Source: an uncultured Peptoniphilus sp.
GTDB lineage: Bacteria > Bacillota > Clostridia > Tissierellales > Peptoniphilaceae
NCBI GenBank assembly: GCA_947254665.1
Contig: CAMYEJ010000085.1
Location: 1-5,882, forward strand
Reading direction: 5' to 3'
DNA: 5,882 nucleotides
The notes beneath the pieces are model-generated. The model searched no databases and had not been told where the DNA came from. It saw only the letters and a program-made list of their open reading frames with translations. A program made the position numbers and the translations under genes. Shown piece after piece: positions 1-5,736 of this stretch (position 1 is its first letter; the number at the start of each line of letters is the position of its first letter).

Positions 1-32
1 ATTATCAATATTGTGTAAATTATCTCAAAATG

Positions 33-41
33 TGGTATAAT
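33..41 (+). promoter_or_regulatory. Extended -10 promoter of the ireB operon
   Basis: TGGTATAAT is a perfect extended -10 element (TGn at 33-35, TATAAT at 36-41). The -35 region is weak: the best match is TTGTGT at 11-16, with a long 19-nt spacer. An extended -10 often makes up for a poor -35. Transcription would start at about 47-49, directly in front of the Shine-Dalgarno GGAGGA (49-54), so the leader would be only about 11-13 nt. The upstream gene (alaS in many relatives) is outside the window, so readthrough from it cannot be excluded. The promoter is inferred from motif match only. Confidence 0.6.
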
Positions 42-59
42 GGGTTATGGAGGAAGATT

Positions 60-308
60 ATGAATAAGAATCACGAAACTCAAGTCTTTCAAAAGCAAGA
101 TTTAGAAACTGAAAGAATTAAAAGCATTTTAAAAACTGTATATAATGCTCTTAAAGATAAGGGATATAATCCTACTGATCAAATCATTGGATATATTCTT
201 TCTGGAGATCCAACATATATTACAGGCCACAATAATGCTAGGGCTACTATTCAAGAGGTTGAAAGAGATGAACTTCTTGAAGAACTTCTAAATAGCTATT
301 TGAAATAG
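60..308 (+). CDS. ireB: IreB/ReoM family regulatory phosphoprotein (UPF0297, YrzL)
   Basis: Small cytoplasmic regulator of 82 aa; family members are about 85-90 aa. In Enterococcus (IreB) and Listeria (ReoM) it is a substrate of the PASTA-domain Ser/Thr kinase and controls peptidoglycan synthesis and cephalosporin resistance, in Listeria by governing ClpCP degradation of MurA. The family core is plain: a [11 protein letters not shown] helix-turn (28-38), [14 protein letters not shown] (41-54) and the C-terminal helix with ERDELLEEL (68-76). The start at 60 is chosen over the in-frame ATG at 30 because GGAGGA lies 5 nt upstream and because Thr7 then falls at the position phosphorylated in Listeria and Enterococcus. 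The ATG at 30 lies upstream of the predicted transcript start. It is the first gene of the run. A hairpin covers its stop codon and may make its expression differ from that of the downstream genes. Confidence 0.95.
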   Translation: MNKNHETQVFQKQDLETERIKSILKTVYNALKDKGYNPTDQIIGYILSGDPTYITGHNNARATIQEVERDELLEELLNSYLK

Positions 309-327
309 ATGTGATTTTCACATCTAT
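305..327 (+). promoter_or_regulatory. Perfect 10-bp hairpin over the ireB stop, possible attenuator
   Basis: ATAGATGTGA (305-314) and TCACATCTAT (318-327) are exact inverted repeats around a TTT loop. The ireB stop TAG (306-308) lies inside the left arm. The stem has only three G-C pairs and is followed by ATTTTAT, a short and interrupted U-run, so it would be at best a weak terminator or attenuator, or a 3' stabilising structure for a short ireB mRNA. It ends 11 nt before the ruvX ATG, so it could also affect ruvX initiation. The structure is read directly from the sequence; the function is inferred. Confidence 0.5.
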
Positions 328-338
328 ATTTTATAATT

Positions 339-764
339 ATGAATAGATTTTTGGGACTTGATGTAGGGGACAAGTACATCGGTGTTTCTATTAGCGATAC
401 AACATGTACTATCGCAAGTAACCTCGTAACCATAAGGAGAACATCCAACGACAAAGCCTATGAAGAGATCGAAGGTATTTTAAATGACTATAATATTGGA
501 ACGGTTGTAGTTGGTGTGCCTATAAATATGGATGGTAGCGATACGGTTATGAGCAAAAGAATAAGGAAATTTGCAAGGAAACTCACTCCAAAATTCGGAG
601 TTGAAGTGATATTTCAAGATGAGAGGTTTACTTCTATTGAGGCGGAAAGAACTCTGATTCAGTCAAATGTCAGACGAGAAAATAGAAAGAAGTATATCGA
701 TCAATTAGCTGCATCTATTATTTTGCAGACTTATATAGATAGGATGAATAACGATAATGACTGA
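339..764 (+). CDS. ruvX: RuvX/YqgF family pre-16S rRNA nuclease / putative Holliday junction resolvase
   Basis: Complete RuvC-fold nuclease of 141 aa (usual length about 135-150). In E. coli the family is implicated in maturation of the 16S rRNA 5' end, and some members cleave Holliday junctions in vitro. Visible motifs: LGLDVGDKYIGVSISD at 5-20 with first acidic residue Asp8; VVVGVPINMDGSDT at 56-69; the DERFTS motif at 94-99 with Glu95; and the C-terminal KKYIDQLAASIIL segment with Asp121. These give the expected D/E/D metal-binding triad. The start at 339 fits the family N-terminus, but no Shine-Dalgarno precedes it: the upstream bases are only A and T after the hairpin at 305-327. Translation may rely on an unstructured AT-rich start or on reinitiation from ireB 30 nt upstream. 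Its 3' end overlaps the DUF1292 gene by 8 nt. Confidence 0.95.
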   Translation: MNRFLGLDVGDKYIGVSISDTTCTIASNLVTIRRTSNDKAYEEIEGILNDYNIGTVVVGVPINMDGSDTVMSKRIRKFARKLTPKFGVEVIFQDERFTSIEAERTLIQSNVRRENRKKYIDQLAASIILQTYIDRMNNDND

Positions 765-1005
765 AAAATTTTTTGATGAAAATGGAAATGAAGTTGAGTT
801 CGAAATAGTTGGTAAATTTGAAATTGACGACAAGGCTTATGCGGTACTTGAATCTTTGGATGGTAAGTCTACCTATATTTTAAGAATCAAAGAGGACAAG
901 GACGGAGAGTATCTGGAAGGTATCGGGGATGCTGAGTTAAAAGAAGCTATTGAGGCTTACGAAGAACTAACGGAGAAGGGAAATGAAAATGGATTTAAAC
1001 ACTGA
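757..1005 (+). CDS. yrzB: DUF1292 protein (UPF0473, YrzB-like), function unknown
   Basis: An acidic 82-aa protein of the DUF1292 family, recognised by its context and by the pattern FFDENGNEVEFEIVGKFEID (5-24) followed by YAVLESLDG (28-36) and a YILRIKED strand (40-47). No biochemical function is established for the family. It has no cysteines, signal peptide or membrane segment, so it is probably cytoplasmic. In Firmicutes it almost always follows ireB and ruvX, as here. The start at 757 overlaps the ruvX stop by 8 nt. The only SD-like element is AGGA at 741-744, 12 nt upstream, so translation is probably coupled to ruvX. The C-terminal tail after about residue 72 is rich in G, N, K and E, and its coding sequence doubles as the fur ribosome binding region. 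Confidence 0.9.
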   Translation: MTEKFFDENGNEVEFEIVGKFEIDDKAYAVLESLDGKSTYILRIKEDKDGEYLEGIGDAELKEAIEAYEELTEKGNENGFKH

Positions 1006-1456
1006 ATACGTAAAGAAAAAATTAAAAGAGAACGGATATAAGTTCACCAATCAAAGGGTACTCGTTTACAATTCGTTTATCCATAACAAAGAAAAACATC
1101 TAACGACAGAAGAAGTTTTCCATGATGTTTCAAAGGTAGACAGTAGCATTGGAATTGCAACTGTTTATAGAACTGTTCAACTTTTCTATGAAATTGGACT
1201 TATTAACCAAATTAATTTCGGTGATAATGTTACCAGGTATGAGATTAAATTAAATGACAAAGAACATACTCACCACCATTTAATCTGCCTAAAATGTGGC
1301 ATGGTTCAAGAGGTTAAGATTGACCTTCTTGATGAACTTGAAAATGAAGTAGAAAAAAACGAAAGATTTAAAATAGTAGACCATCAATTGAAATTCACGG
1401 GTTATTGCAAAGATTGCTATGAAAAATTACAGGAGAATAAAATCAATGCAAAATAA
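983..1456 (+). CDS. fur: Fur family metal-dependent transcriptional repressor
   Basis: Metal-sensing dimeric repressor of 157 aa. An N-terminal winged helix (about 8-85) carries the TNQR motif at 22-25 and the recognition helix region GIATVYRTVQLF (57-68). The C-terminal metal/dimer domain has HTHHHLICLKCG (95-106). Two CxxC pairs (C102/C105 and C142/C145) form the structural zinc site. Candidate sensing ligands are His39, the His95-His99 cluster, Glu110 and His134. Glu110 sits where PerR proteins carry the oxidisable-site Asp (CGKIVD in B. subtilis), and DHQLKFTGYC resembles Bacillus Fur, so Fur is favoured over PerR or Zur. This alignment is from memory. GGAG (972-975) is 7 nt before the start at 983. 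The ATG at 989 is a real alternative (AAGGG 8 nt upstream; it aligns better with the Bacillus Fur N-terminus). It overlaps DUF1292 by 17-23 nt and the RNase J gene by 11 nt. No Fur-box-like operator was found in the window. Confidence 0.9.
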   Translation: MKMDLNTEYVKKKLKENGYKFTNQRVLVYNSFIHNKEKHLTTEEVFHDVSKVDSSIGIATVYRTVQLFYEIGLINQINFGDNVTRYEIKLNDKEHTHHHLICLKCGMVQEVKIDLLDELENEVEKNERFKIVDHQLKFTGYCKDCYEKLQENKINAK

Positions 1457-3110
1457 CAACAAATTAAAAATAATACCATTAGGAGGTCTGCATGAAATAG
1501 GAAAGAATATGACTGTAGTCGAATACAGAGATTCAATTATTATTGTTGACTGCGGACTTACCTTTCCAGAAGATGAAATGCTGGGAATAGATATTGTAAT
1601 TCCAGATTTCACATATTTAATAAACAACAAAAACAAAATAAAGGGACTAGTTCTAACTCACGGTCACGAAGACCACATAGGAGCAGTTCCATACCTATTG
1701 AAAGAGCTTGATATTCCAATCTATGGAACACCTCTTACAATGGGTCTATTAGAAAACAAATTAAAAGAACACAGAATACCACTAAATTGCTTAAAGGTTG
1801 TAAACCAAGGAGATAGAATCAAACTTGGTAAATTTGAAGTTGAATGGGTAAGGGTTAACCACTCTATTCCTGATTCATCAGCTATATATATTAAGAGTCC
1901 GATAGGAAATGTATTTGTAACTGGAGACTTCAAAGTTGACTTCACACCTATTTCCGGAGAGCCAATCGACCTTACTCGTCTTGGCGAAATAGGTAAAGAA
2001 GGTGTGCTTGCTATGGTTGGAGAATCTACAAATGTCCTTCGTAAGGGATACACCATGAGTGAATCTAATGTTGGAGAGACATTCAACAGAATTTTCCAAA
2101 GCTGTATGAATAACAGAATCATCATAGCTACATTTGCATCCAATGTTCACAGGGTTCAACAAATCATAAACTCTGCCGAAAAATTTGACAGAAAAGTTGT
2201 ACTATCTGGAAGATCCATGGAAACTATGATGGACACTGCAAGAAGACTTGGATATGTAGATGTAAAGAAAAACACAATTATAGATATCAACCAAATGAAG
2301 AAATATAAGCCAGAGGAGACAGTTGTTATAACAACTGGATCTCAAGGAGAGCCTATGAGTGCTCTAACGAGGATTGCCTTTGGTGAACACAGAAAGATTC
2401 AAGCAACTGCAGAAGATGTTATAATCCTATCTGCAACACCTATTCCAGGAAATGAAAATTCTGTTGCAAAAGTAATAAACAAGCTTATGGAAACTGGATC
2501 TAAGGTAATCTATGAAGCACTTTCTGAAATTCACGTAAGTGGTCATGCTTGTCAAGAAGAGTTAAAGATGATGCTTTCACTAATTAAGCCTAAGTACTTC
2601 GTGCCAGCCCATGGTGAAGTTAGACATCTTTTAAAACACGCAGAACTTGCGACTCAAATGGGTACTGATCCTTCAGATATATTCATCCTTCAAAATGGAG
2701 ATGTACTTGAATTTAACAAGAAATCTGCGGCTATTACGGGAAGCGTACCTTCTGGAAATACCTTAGTAGATGGACTTGGAATCGGTGATGTTGGAAACAT
2801 CGTTCTACGTGATAGAAAACATCTTTCAGAAGATGGACTTATAGTAGTAGTAATTACTATTTCTAAACAAGAAGGAAAAGTTGTAAGCGGTCCAGATATT
2901 ATATCTAGAGGATTTGTGTATGTTAGAGAGTCTGTAGATTTGATGGACGAAGCTAGAGATATGGTTAAGAAGACTCTAGACAAATGCGACAGAAAATCTA
3001 TTTCAGACTGGTCAACGCTTAAGACAAATATAAGGGAAGATTTAAGAGGATTCTTGTACCATAGAACCAAGAGAAATCCAATGATCTTACCTATTATAAT
3101 GGAAATTTGA
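1446..3110 (+). CDS. rnjA: Ribonuclease J (J1 type)
   Basis: Metallo-beta-lactamase/beta-CASP ribonuclease of 554 aa (B. subtilis RNase J1 is about 555). The family has endonuclease and 5'-3' exonuclease activity in mRNA decay and rRNA maturation. Domains: beta-lactamase core with the full metal motif HGHEDH at 72-77, VNHS with His139, TGDFK with Asp161 and PAHGE with His389; beta-CASP insert with IIIATFASNVHR (225-236), LSGRSM (253-258), ATPIPGNE (330-337) and HVSGHA (363-368); then the C-terminal domain ending TKRNPMILPIIMEI. The intact HGHEDH argues for an active J1-type enzyme rather than a J2-like partner with a degenerate motif. No second RNase J gene is in the window. The start at 1446 is preferred over the in-frame ATG at 1419: AGGAG (1431-1435) precedes it by 10 nt and the protein then begins as in relatives. 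It overlaps fur by 11 nt. Confidence 0.96.
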   Translation: MQNNNKLKIIPLGGLHEIGKNMTVVEYRDSIIIVDCGLTFPEDEMLGIDIVIPDFTYLINNKNKIKGLVLTHGHEDHIGAVPYLLKELDIPIYGTPLTMGLLENKLKEHRIPLNCLKVVNQGDRIKLGKFEVEWVRVNHSIPDSSAIYIKSPIGNVFVTGDFKVDFTPISGEPIDLTRLGEIGKEGVLAMVGESTNVLRKGYTMSESNVGETFNRIFQSCMNNRIIIATFASNVHRVQQIINSAEKFDRKVVLSGRSMETMMDTARRLGYVDVKKNTIIDINQMKKYKPEETVVITTGSQGEPMSALTRIAFGEHRKIQATAEDVIILSATPIPGNENSVAKVINKLMETGSKVIYEALSEIHVSGHACQEELKMMLSLIKPKYFVPAHGEVRHLLKHAELATQMGTDPSDIFILQNGDVLEFNKKSAAITGSVPSGNTLVDGLGIGDVGNIVLRDRKHLSEDGLIVVVITISKQEGKVVSGPDIISRGFVYVRESVDLMDEARDMVKKTLDKCDRKSISDWSTLKTNIREDLRGFLYHRTKRNPMILPIIMEI

Positions 3111-3140
3111 GGAGGGACATTTTTGTCCCTAAATTTATGA
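3110..3140 (+). promoter_or_regulatory. trmR translation leader: displaced SD, hairpin and possible 5-codon ORF
   Basis: The strong Shine-Dalgarno AGGAGGG (3110-3116) lies 20 nt before the trmR ATG, too far for normal use. Between them AGGGACA (3113-3119) and TGTCCCT (3124-3130) form a perfect 7-bp hairpin with a TTTT loop. It pairs half of the SD, and the ATG follows 6 nt after the stem. The same SD is ideally placed (7-nt spacer) for a TTG at 3123 in another frame. That gives TTG TCC CTA AAT TTA TGA, whose stop overlaps the trmR start as ATGA (3137-3140). Translation by coupling to this mini-ORF, or by spacing compression through a partly formed hairpin, are both possible. No U-run follows the stem, so it is not a typical terminator. 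Confidence 0.5.
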
Positions 3141-3790
3141 GCAAAGTTAGCTACGAATATATAGAAGACTATCTAAGAAGTCTTTATAAAACTAAATCAG
3201 ATCTTTTAGCTGAGCTTAGAGATTACGCAGAGAAAAATCACGTTCCGATAATAGAAGAAGAATGCGAAGAGTTCTATAATTTTCTTATAAATACAACTAA
3301 ACCGAAAAAAATTTTGGAACTTGGAACTGCGATAGGTTATTCAGCCATATCATTTTCTATGAATGACTGTGTAGAGAAACTTGTGACAGTTGAATTAAGC
3401 GAAGACATGGTAAAGAGCGCAAGTGAAAATATAAAGAAATCTGGACTAGAAGATAAAATAAATATTGTCAATTCTGACGCCTATGAATATCTCTTAGAAT
3501 GCAATGAGAAATTTGATTTTGTATTTATAGATGCTGCTAAAGGGCAGTACGAAAAGTATTTTGACGAAGCGATAAAACTTTTAAATAGAGATGGAATAAT
3601 AGTCTGCGACAATGTCCTTTTTAGAGGGATGATTGCAAATCAGGATTTGGTAAAGAGAAGAAAGATAACTATAGTTAAAAGACTTAGAAAATTTTTGAAA
3701 GATATAAAAGATGATGAAAGGTTTTACTCTAGTATTGTTCCAATTGGAGATGGAGCTCTACTAATAAGGAGGAAATTTGAAGAAGATTGA
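3137..3790 (+). CDS. trmR: tRNA 5-hydroxyuridine methyltransferase TrmR (YrrM-like O-methyltransferase)
   Basis: SAM-dependent class I methyltransferase of 217 aa, the same length as B. subtilis TrmR (YrrM), which methylates 5-hydroxyuridine at tRNA position 34 to 5-methoxyuridine. Motif I is ILELGTAIGYSA (59-70), the SAM ribose-binding acidic residue is in TVELSED (84-90), and the catechol-OMT-like metal site is Asp132 (FIDAAKGQY) with Asp158-Asn159 (CDNV). The N-terminal segment with NHVPII (34-39) is typical of the YrrM group. The start at 3137 is chosen because the protein then matches YrrM from its first residues. A longer reading from TTG 3107 would place the Shine-Dalgarno inside the coding region. 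The leader is unusual (see 3110-3140). The gene overlaps the TrhP-type gene by 14 nt, the enzyme expected to supply its substrate. A generic small-molecule O-methyltransferase is the alternative, less likely in this context. Confidence 0.9.
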   Translation: MSKVSYEYIEDYLRSLYKTKSDLLAELRDYAEKNHVPIIEEECEEFYNFLINTTKPKKILELGTAIGYSAISFSMNDCVEKLVTVELSEDMVKSASENIKKSGLEDKINIVNSDAYEYLLECNEKFDFVFIDAAKGQYEKYFDEAIKLLNRDGIIVCDNVLFRGMIANQDLVKRRKITIVKRLRKFLKDIKDDERFYSSIVPIGDGALLIRRKFEED

Positions 3791-5003
3791 ACTTTTAGCC
3801 CCAGCGGGGGATTTAAATAAATTAAAAACTGCAATTGATTATGGTGCCGATGCGGTTTACCTAGGAGGAAGCTCCTTTGGACTTAGAAAGGCATCTAAGA
3901 ATTTCTCTATAGAAGAGATAAGAGAGGGAGTGGAATATGCCCATGAAAGGGGCGCCCATGTCCACGTAACTCTAAATATTGTGCCTCATAATAGTGATAT
4001 AGTAGGTATTGAAGAGTATGCAAAGGAACTAGAAGATGCTGGAGTGGATGCGGTTATAATTTCTGATCCAGGTATGTTTTCTCTAGTTAAATCTGCTGCT
4101 CCTAAGCTAGATATACACATATCCACCCAAGGATCTGTAACAAATAGTCAGACTGTTAATTTCTGGAAGGCACAAGGAGCGAAAAGAGTGGTCCTAGCAA
4201 GGGAACTTTCACTAGAAGAGATAAGAGAGATTGTAAAGAACACTGAAGGGATAGAAATCGAAACATTTTGCCATGGAGCAATGTGCATGTCCTATTCCGG
4301 AAGATGTCTACTTTCAAACTATATGACAGGAAGAGATGCTAATATGGGAGACTGCGCGCAACCTTGTAGGTACAAATATTATCTTGTAGAAGAGAAGAGA
4401 CCAGGAGAATATTTCCCAATAGAAGAACATGATGAAGGTACATTTATCATGAATTCCAAGGATCTTAACATGATAGCCCACTTGGACGAACTTATTGAAG
4501 CGGGAATTGCATCTCTTAAGATAGAAGGAAGAGTAAAGAGTGACTACTATTTAGCAACAACCATAAGATCTTATAGAATGGCGATAGATGAATATTATAA
4601 AGATCCAAAAAATTATAAATTCGATCCATACTATGAAGAAGAATTAAAAAAGGTCAGCCACAGAGATTGGACTACGGGATTTTTCTACGGAAAGGCAAAG
4701 GAAGATTCACAGGTCTACACAGACAACTCATATATTCGTGGATACGACTATGTTGGAGTTGTTACAGATTATGATGAAGAAACTAAAATTGCAACGGTAG
4801 TACAGAAAAATAGAATCTTCCCAGGGGAAGAAGTAGAAATTTTCGGCCCAGGAAGGAAACATTTTACTCAAACAATAGAAGAAATGTATGACGAAGATGA
4901 CAATGTCATAGACGTTGCCAACAAGGCTCTACAAATATATAAATTTAAAACAATAGAACCTGTAGAAGAAAAATATATGATAAGGAGAAAATCTCAGTCA
5001 TGA
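3777..5003 (+). CDS. trhP: U32-family tRNA uridine hydroxylase (TrhP/YrrO-like)
   Basis: Annotated historically as peptidase U32, but relatives in E. coli (TrhP/YegQ) and B. subtilis (YrrN/YrrO) are needed for 5-hydroxyuridine at tRNA position 34, using prephenate. It has 408 aa. The N-terminal [12 protein letters not shown] (2-13) and GADAVYLGG (23-31) start the barrel. The U32 signature [19 protein letters not shown] matches residues 162-180 exactly, followed by GDCAQPCR (191-198). Cys170, Cys177, Cys193 and Cys197 are the conserved cysteines proposed to hold an Fe-S cluster. [10 protein letters not shown] is at 246-255, and a C-terminal beta domain of the long (YrrO/YegQ) type runs from about 318. 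The start is TTG, supported by AAGGAGG (3766-3772) 4 nt upstream and the family N-terminus; no nearby in-frame ATG exists. It overlaps trmR by 14 nt and udk by 4. The rRNA hydroxylase RlhA is a related alternative, but adjacency to trmR favours tRNA. Confidence 0.88.
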   Translation: MKKIELLAPAGDLNKLKTAIDYGADAVYLGGSSFGLRKASKNFSIEEIREGVEYAHERGAHVHVTLNIVPHNSDIVGIEEYAKELEDAGVDAVIISDPGMFSLVKSAAPKLDIHISTQGSVTNSQTVNFWKAQGAKRVVLARELSLEEIREIVKNTEGIEIETFCHGAMCMSYSGRCLLSNYMTGRDANMGDCAQPCRYKYYLVEEKRPGEYFPIEEHDEGTFIMNSKDLNMIAHLDELIEAGIASLKIEGRVKSDYYLATTIRSYRMAIDEYYKDPKNYKFDPYYEEELKKVSHRDWTTGFFYGKAKEDSQVYTDNSYIRGYDYVGVVTDYDEETKIATVVQKNRIFPGEEVEIFGPGRKHFTQTIEEMYDEDDNVIDVANKALQIYKFKTIEPVEEKYMIRRKSQS

Positions 5004-5629
5004 AAAAACCAGTTATAATCGGAATTGCAGGAGGAACTGGGTCCGGTAAGAGTACAATAACCAAAGAACTTATAAAACTTATTGACGAAAAAGATGTAAC
5101 AATAATAGAGCAGGATTCTTACTACAAGGACCAATCCAACCTACCATTTGAAGAGAGAGTAAAGACGAACTACGATCATCCATTTGCTTTTGACAACGAA
5201 CTATTGGTATCACAATTAAAAGATTTGATAGCGGGAAAAGCAGTAGAAAAACCTGTATATGATTTTTCAATTCACAATAGAACAGAAGAGACGAAAAGAG
5301 TTGAACCAAAGGACGTAATAATCCTAGAAGGAATACTAATCTTAGCAGAAAAAGAGATCAGAGATCTACTAGATATCAAAGTATTTGTAGATACAGATGC
5401 AGATGTGAGAATAATAAGAAGAATTCTAAGAGATATGAAGGACAGGGGAAGGAGTCTAGACTCGGTAATACTACAGTATATGAGCACTGTAAGACCAGCT
5501 CATATACAATTCGTTGAGCCATCTAAGAGGTATGCTGATATAATAATCCTGGAAGGCGGTTATAACACGGTAGCAATAGATTTAATCCACACAAAGATTA
5601 AACAAATTTTAAAAAATGAACAAAATTAA
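5000..5629 (+). CDS. udk: Uridine/cytidine kinase
   Basis: P-loop kinase phosphorylating uridine and cytidine to UMP and CMP in pyrimidine salvage; cytoplasmic. Its 209 aa match the usual 205-215. Walker [10 protein letters not shown] is at 11-19; EQDSYYKD (37-44) and NYDHPFAFD (57-65) carry nucleoside-binding and catalytic residues; [11 protein letters not shown] is at 85-95; ILEGIL (108-113) is the central strand; the arginine-rich lid [12 protein letters not shown] is at 140-151 and YMSTVRPAH at 160-168. The protein appears complete. The start overlaps the upstream stop as ATGA, implying translational coupling. The SD AAGGAG (4982-4987) is a long 12 nt away, and a small GAGA/TCTC stem (4985-4988 with 4992-4995) could shorten that distance. 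It is the last gene before the operon terminator. In B. subtilis, udk also follows yrrO and is followed by greA, which is absent here. Confidence 0.97.
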   Translation: MKKPVIIGIAGGTGSGKSTITKELIKLIDEKDVTIIEQDSYYKDQSNLPFEERVKTNYDHPFAFDNELLVSQLKDLIAGKAVEKPVYDFSIHNRTEETKRVEPKDVIILEGILILAEKEIRDLLDIKVFVDTDADVRIIRRILRDMKDRGRSLDSVILQYMSTVRPAHIQFVEPSKRYADIIILEGGYNTVAIDLIHTKIKQILKNEQN

Positions 5630-5657
5630 AATTTGAATCAAATTTAATTTAAGAATT

Positions 5658-5684
5658 AAAGAGGCTAAGACCTCTTTTTTTTTT
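5658..5684 (+). terminator. Intrinsic terminator of the operon
   Basis: AAAGAGG (5658-5664) pairs with CCTCTTT (5671-5677) around the loop CTAAGA. The right arm runs into ten consecutive T's (5675-5684). It lies 28 nt after the udk stop and has the canonical form of a Rho-independent terminator on the + strand. The AT-rich stretch before it (5629-5660) has further weak inverted repeats that could compete with the stem. Confidence 0.9.
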
Positions 5685-5705
5685 ATGTAAGTAAATTTGT
5701 AAATA

Positions 5706-5736
5706 AAAAAGATCCTGCATCTTGCAAGATCTTTTT
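5706..5736. terminator. Second, probably bidirectional terminator hairpin
   Basis: AAAAAGATC (5706-5714) pairs with GATCTTTTT (5728-5736). An inner TGCA/TGCA stem (5716-5719 with 5723-5726) closes a TCT loop after one C/A mismatch, giving up to 13 pairs. Because A's flank one side and T's the other, it can end transcription on either strand. On the minus strand it follows directly after an in-frame TAA (5735-5737), so its main role may be to terminate the convergent minus-strand gene, with backup for udk readthrough. Confidence 0.7.

Noticed and set aside
332..337. TATAAT just before the ruvX ATG as a promoter
   Set aside because: No -35 at a usable distance, no TGn extension, and the transcript would begin inside the ruvX coding region.
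1721..2162. Long minus-strand open frames inside the RNase J gene
   Set aside because: They are antisense to strongly conserved coding sequence, have no protein-family features and no ribosome binding context.
3095..3100. TATAAT at the end of the RNase J gene as an internal trmR promoter
   Set aside because: It encodes conserved C-terminal residues of RNase J and has no -35 match or extended -10. It cannot be excluded but is not supported.
3107..3136. N-terminal extension of trmR from the in-frame TTG at 3107
   Set aside because: The only Shine-Dalgarno (3110-3116) would lie inside the coding region after this codon, and the ATG at 3137 gives the family length and N-terminus.
3101..3780. 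The decamer GGAAATTTGA repeated at 3101-3110 and 3771-3780
   Set aside because: Both copies sit at gene junctions rich in SD and stop-codon sequence in an AT-rich genome, with no conserved flanks. Coincidence is the simplest reading.
5079..5487. Minus-strand open frames inside udk
   Set aside because: They are antisense shadows of a complete, well-conserved kinase gene with low-complexity translations.
5629..5660. AT-only inverted repeats after udk (5629-5645 and 5643-5660)
   Set aside because: Stems of A-T pairs with very short loops are expected by chance here; the GC-containing terminator next to them explains the region.
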